Shown here: one piece after another, positions 32,354-32,672 of the stretch
Numbering within the stretch: the first letter of the stretch is position 1
How the letters are laid out: each line of letters opens with the position of its first letter
Source of the DNA: an uncultured Agathobacter sp.
GTDB lineage: Bacteria > Bacillota > Clostridia > Lachnospirales > Lachnospiraceae
Direction of reading: 5' to 3'
Assembly: GCA_944381555.1 (NCBI GenBank)
Contig: CALWLL010000003.1
Span: forward strand, 1 to 32,672
Length of the DNA stretch: 32,672 nt
Made by a program: the position numbers and the translations under genes
Notes under the pieces: generated by a model
Told to the model about the DNA's origin: nothing
Database searches by the model: none
Seen by the model: only the letters and a program-made list of their open reading frames with translations

Positions 32354-32378
32354 GACATTTTGCAAAAGTAAATAAAAA

Positions 32379-32451
32379 TAGGACCTACAGGGCTCGAACC
32401 TGTGACCCCCTGCTTGTAAGGCAGATGCTCTCCCAGCTGAGCTAAGATCCC
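32379..32451 (-). tRNA. tRNA-Val (UAC)
   Basis: 73 nt. Anticodon loop CTTACAA, acceptor GGGATCT with AGGTCCT (two G-U pairs), discriminator A, no CCA. Confidence 0.94.
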
Positions 32452-32470
32452 ATAAATTTAGTTCTTGCAA

Positions 32471-32544
32471 CGACCCCAGCGGGACTCGAACCCGCGACCT
32501 CCGCCGTGACAGGGCGGCGCTCTAACCAACTGAGCCATGAGGCC
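32471..32544 (-). tRNA. tRNA-Asp (GUC)
   Basis: 74 nt. Anticodon loop CTGTCAC in stem CCGCC/GGCGG, acceptor GGCCTCA/TGGGGTC, discriminator G as expected for Asp. First tRNA after the 23S gene. Confidence 0.95.
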
Positions 32545-32603
32545 AATCTGAAGGCTATTCCTTCAAAACTTCATACAGTTTCCGTTTCCAAACCCTGTTC
32601 CCT

Positions 32604-32672
32604 GGTCAAGCCCTCGACCTATTAGTAACAGTCAGCTCCATGTATTACTACACTTCCACCTCTGCCCTATCT
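32604..32672 (-). rRNA. 23S rRNA, 3' end (cut by window edge)
   Basis: The minus strand shows the highly conserved 23S end: GGAGCTGACTGTTACTAATA followed by the G-G-C-T-T-G-A-C-C terminus. The rest lies to the right of the window. The exact 3' end is uncertain by a few bases. The next gene is tRNA-Asp 60 bp away; no 5S rRNA lies between. Confidence 0.9.

Noticed and set aside
32020-32445. 141-aa open frame on the plus strand
   Set aside because: It runs antisense through tRNA-Tyr, Thr and Val; such frames are a common artefact of tRNA clusters.

Overview
The window reads as chromosome of a spore-forming, low-to-mid GC Firmicute, most likely a Lachnospiraceae (Clostridia). The reasons are spoVT, a class III fructose-1,6-bisphosphatase, a TcdA-type ThiF protein, DUF3842, HcpR/FrdX-like redox genes, AGGAG ribosome sites throughout and tRNAs without an encoded CCA. 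Family calls come from reading motifs, not from database searches.

Layout. Positions 1-133 hold the 3' end of an IS1182-like transposase. From about 294 to 9779 everything runs on the minus strand: a zinc-ribbon membrane protein; glucokinase and a class A penicillin-binding protein; spoVT; and an operon galM / 2-hydroxyacid dehydrogenase / DHH-HAD fusion / aroE / aroK. That operon has a promoter at 9832-9860 and a strong terminator at 4575-4634. Positions 9992-12637 contain a plus-strand orphan gene, a minus-strand AlaX-type editing protein and a plus-strand TVP38/DedA membrane protein.

The most interesting region is 14204-21387. A strong sigma-A promoter (TTGACG-N17-TATAAT) starts a seven-gene minus-strand operon: a membrane-anchored transglutaminase-like protein with Ig-like repeats, an Asp/Glu-type amino-acid racemase, a DltA-like adenylating enzyme, a DltC-like carrier protein, a DltB-like MBOAT acyltransferase, a DltD-like SGNH protein with Cys instead of the nucleophilic Ser, and a lipoprotein. 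It looks like a Dlt-type machine that activates an amino acid, carries it to the membrane and esterifies an extracellular polymer. The built-in racemase, and the loss of the Cys that marks D-Ala selection in DltA, suggest that the cargo is not D-alanine.

Upstream of it (21390-25424, minus) are a MATE exporter, tcdA and fbp. After a plus-strand DUF3842 gene come an ECF transporter S component with an unusual structured leader, an unlisted 45-aa membrane peptide, a 132-aa membrane protein and an Agr-like pair (GHKL kinase without a sensor domain, LytTR regulator). Next is an FrdX-like ferredoxin with a Crp/Fnr-type palindrome centred at -41.5 of its promoter, a Crp/Fnr regulator (likely HcpR-like), a DUF6440 protein and an L,D-transpeptidase.

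The right end (31485-32672, minus) is the distal part of an rRNA operon: the 23S 3' end, then tRNA-Asp, Val, Thr, Tyr, fMet, Phe and Lys, with no 5S rRNA between. Broken copies of tRNA-Thr and tRNA-Lys lie among them, each with one palindromic arm flipped, and three similar terminators close the unit.
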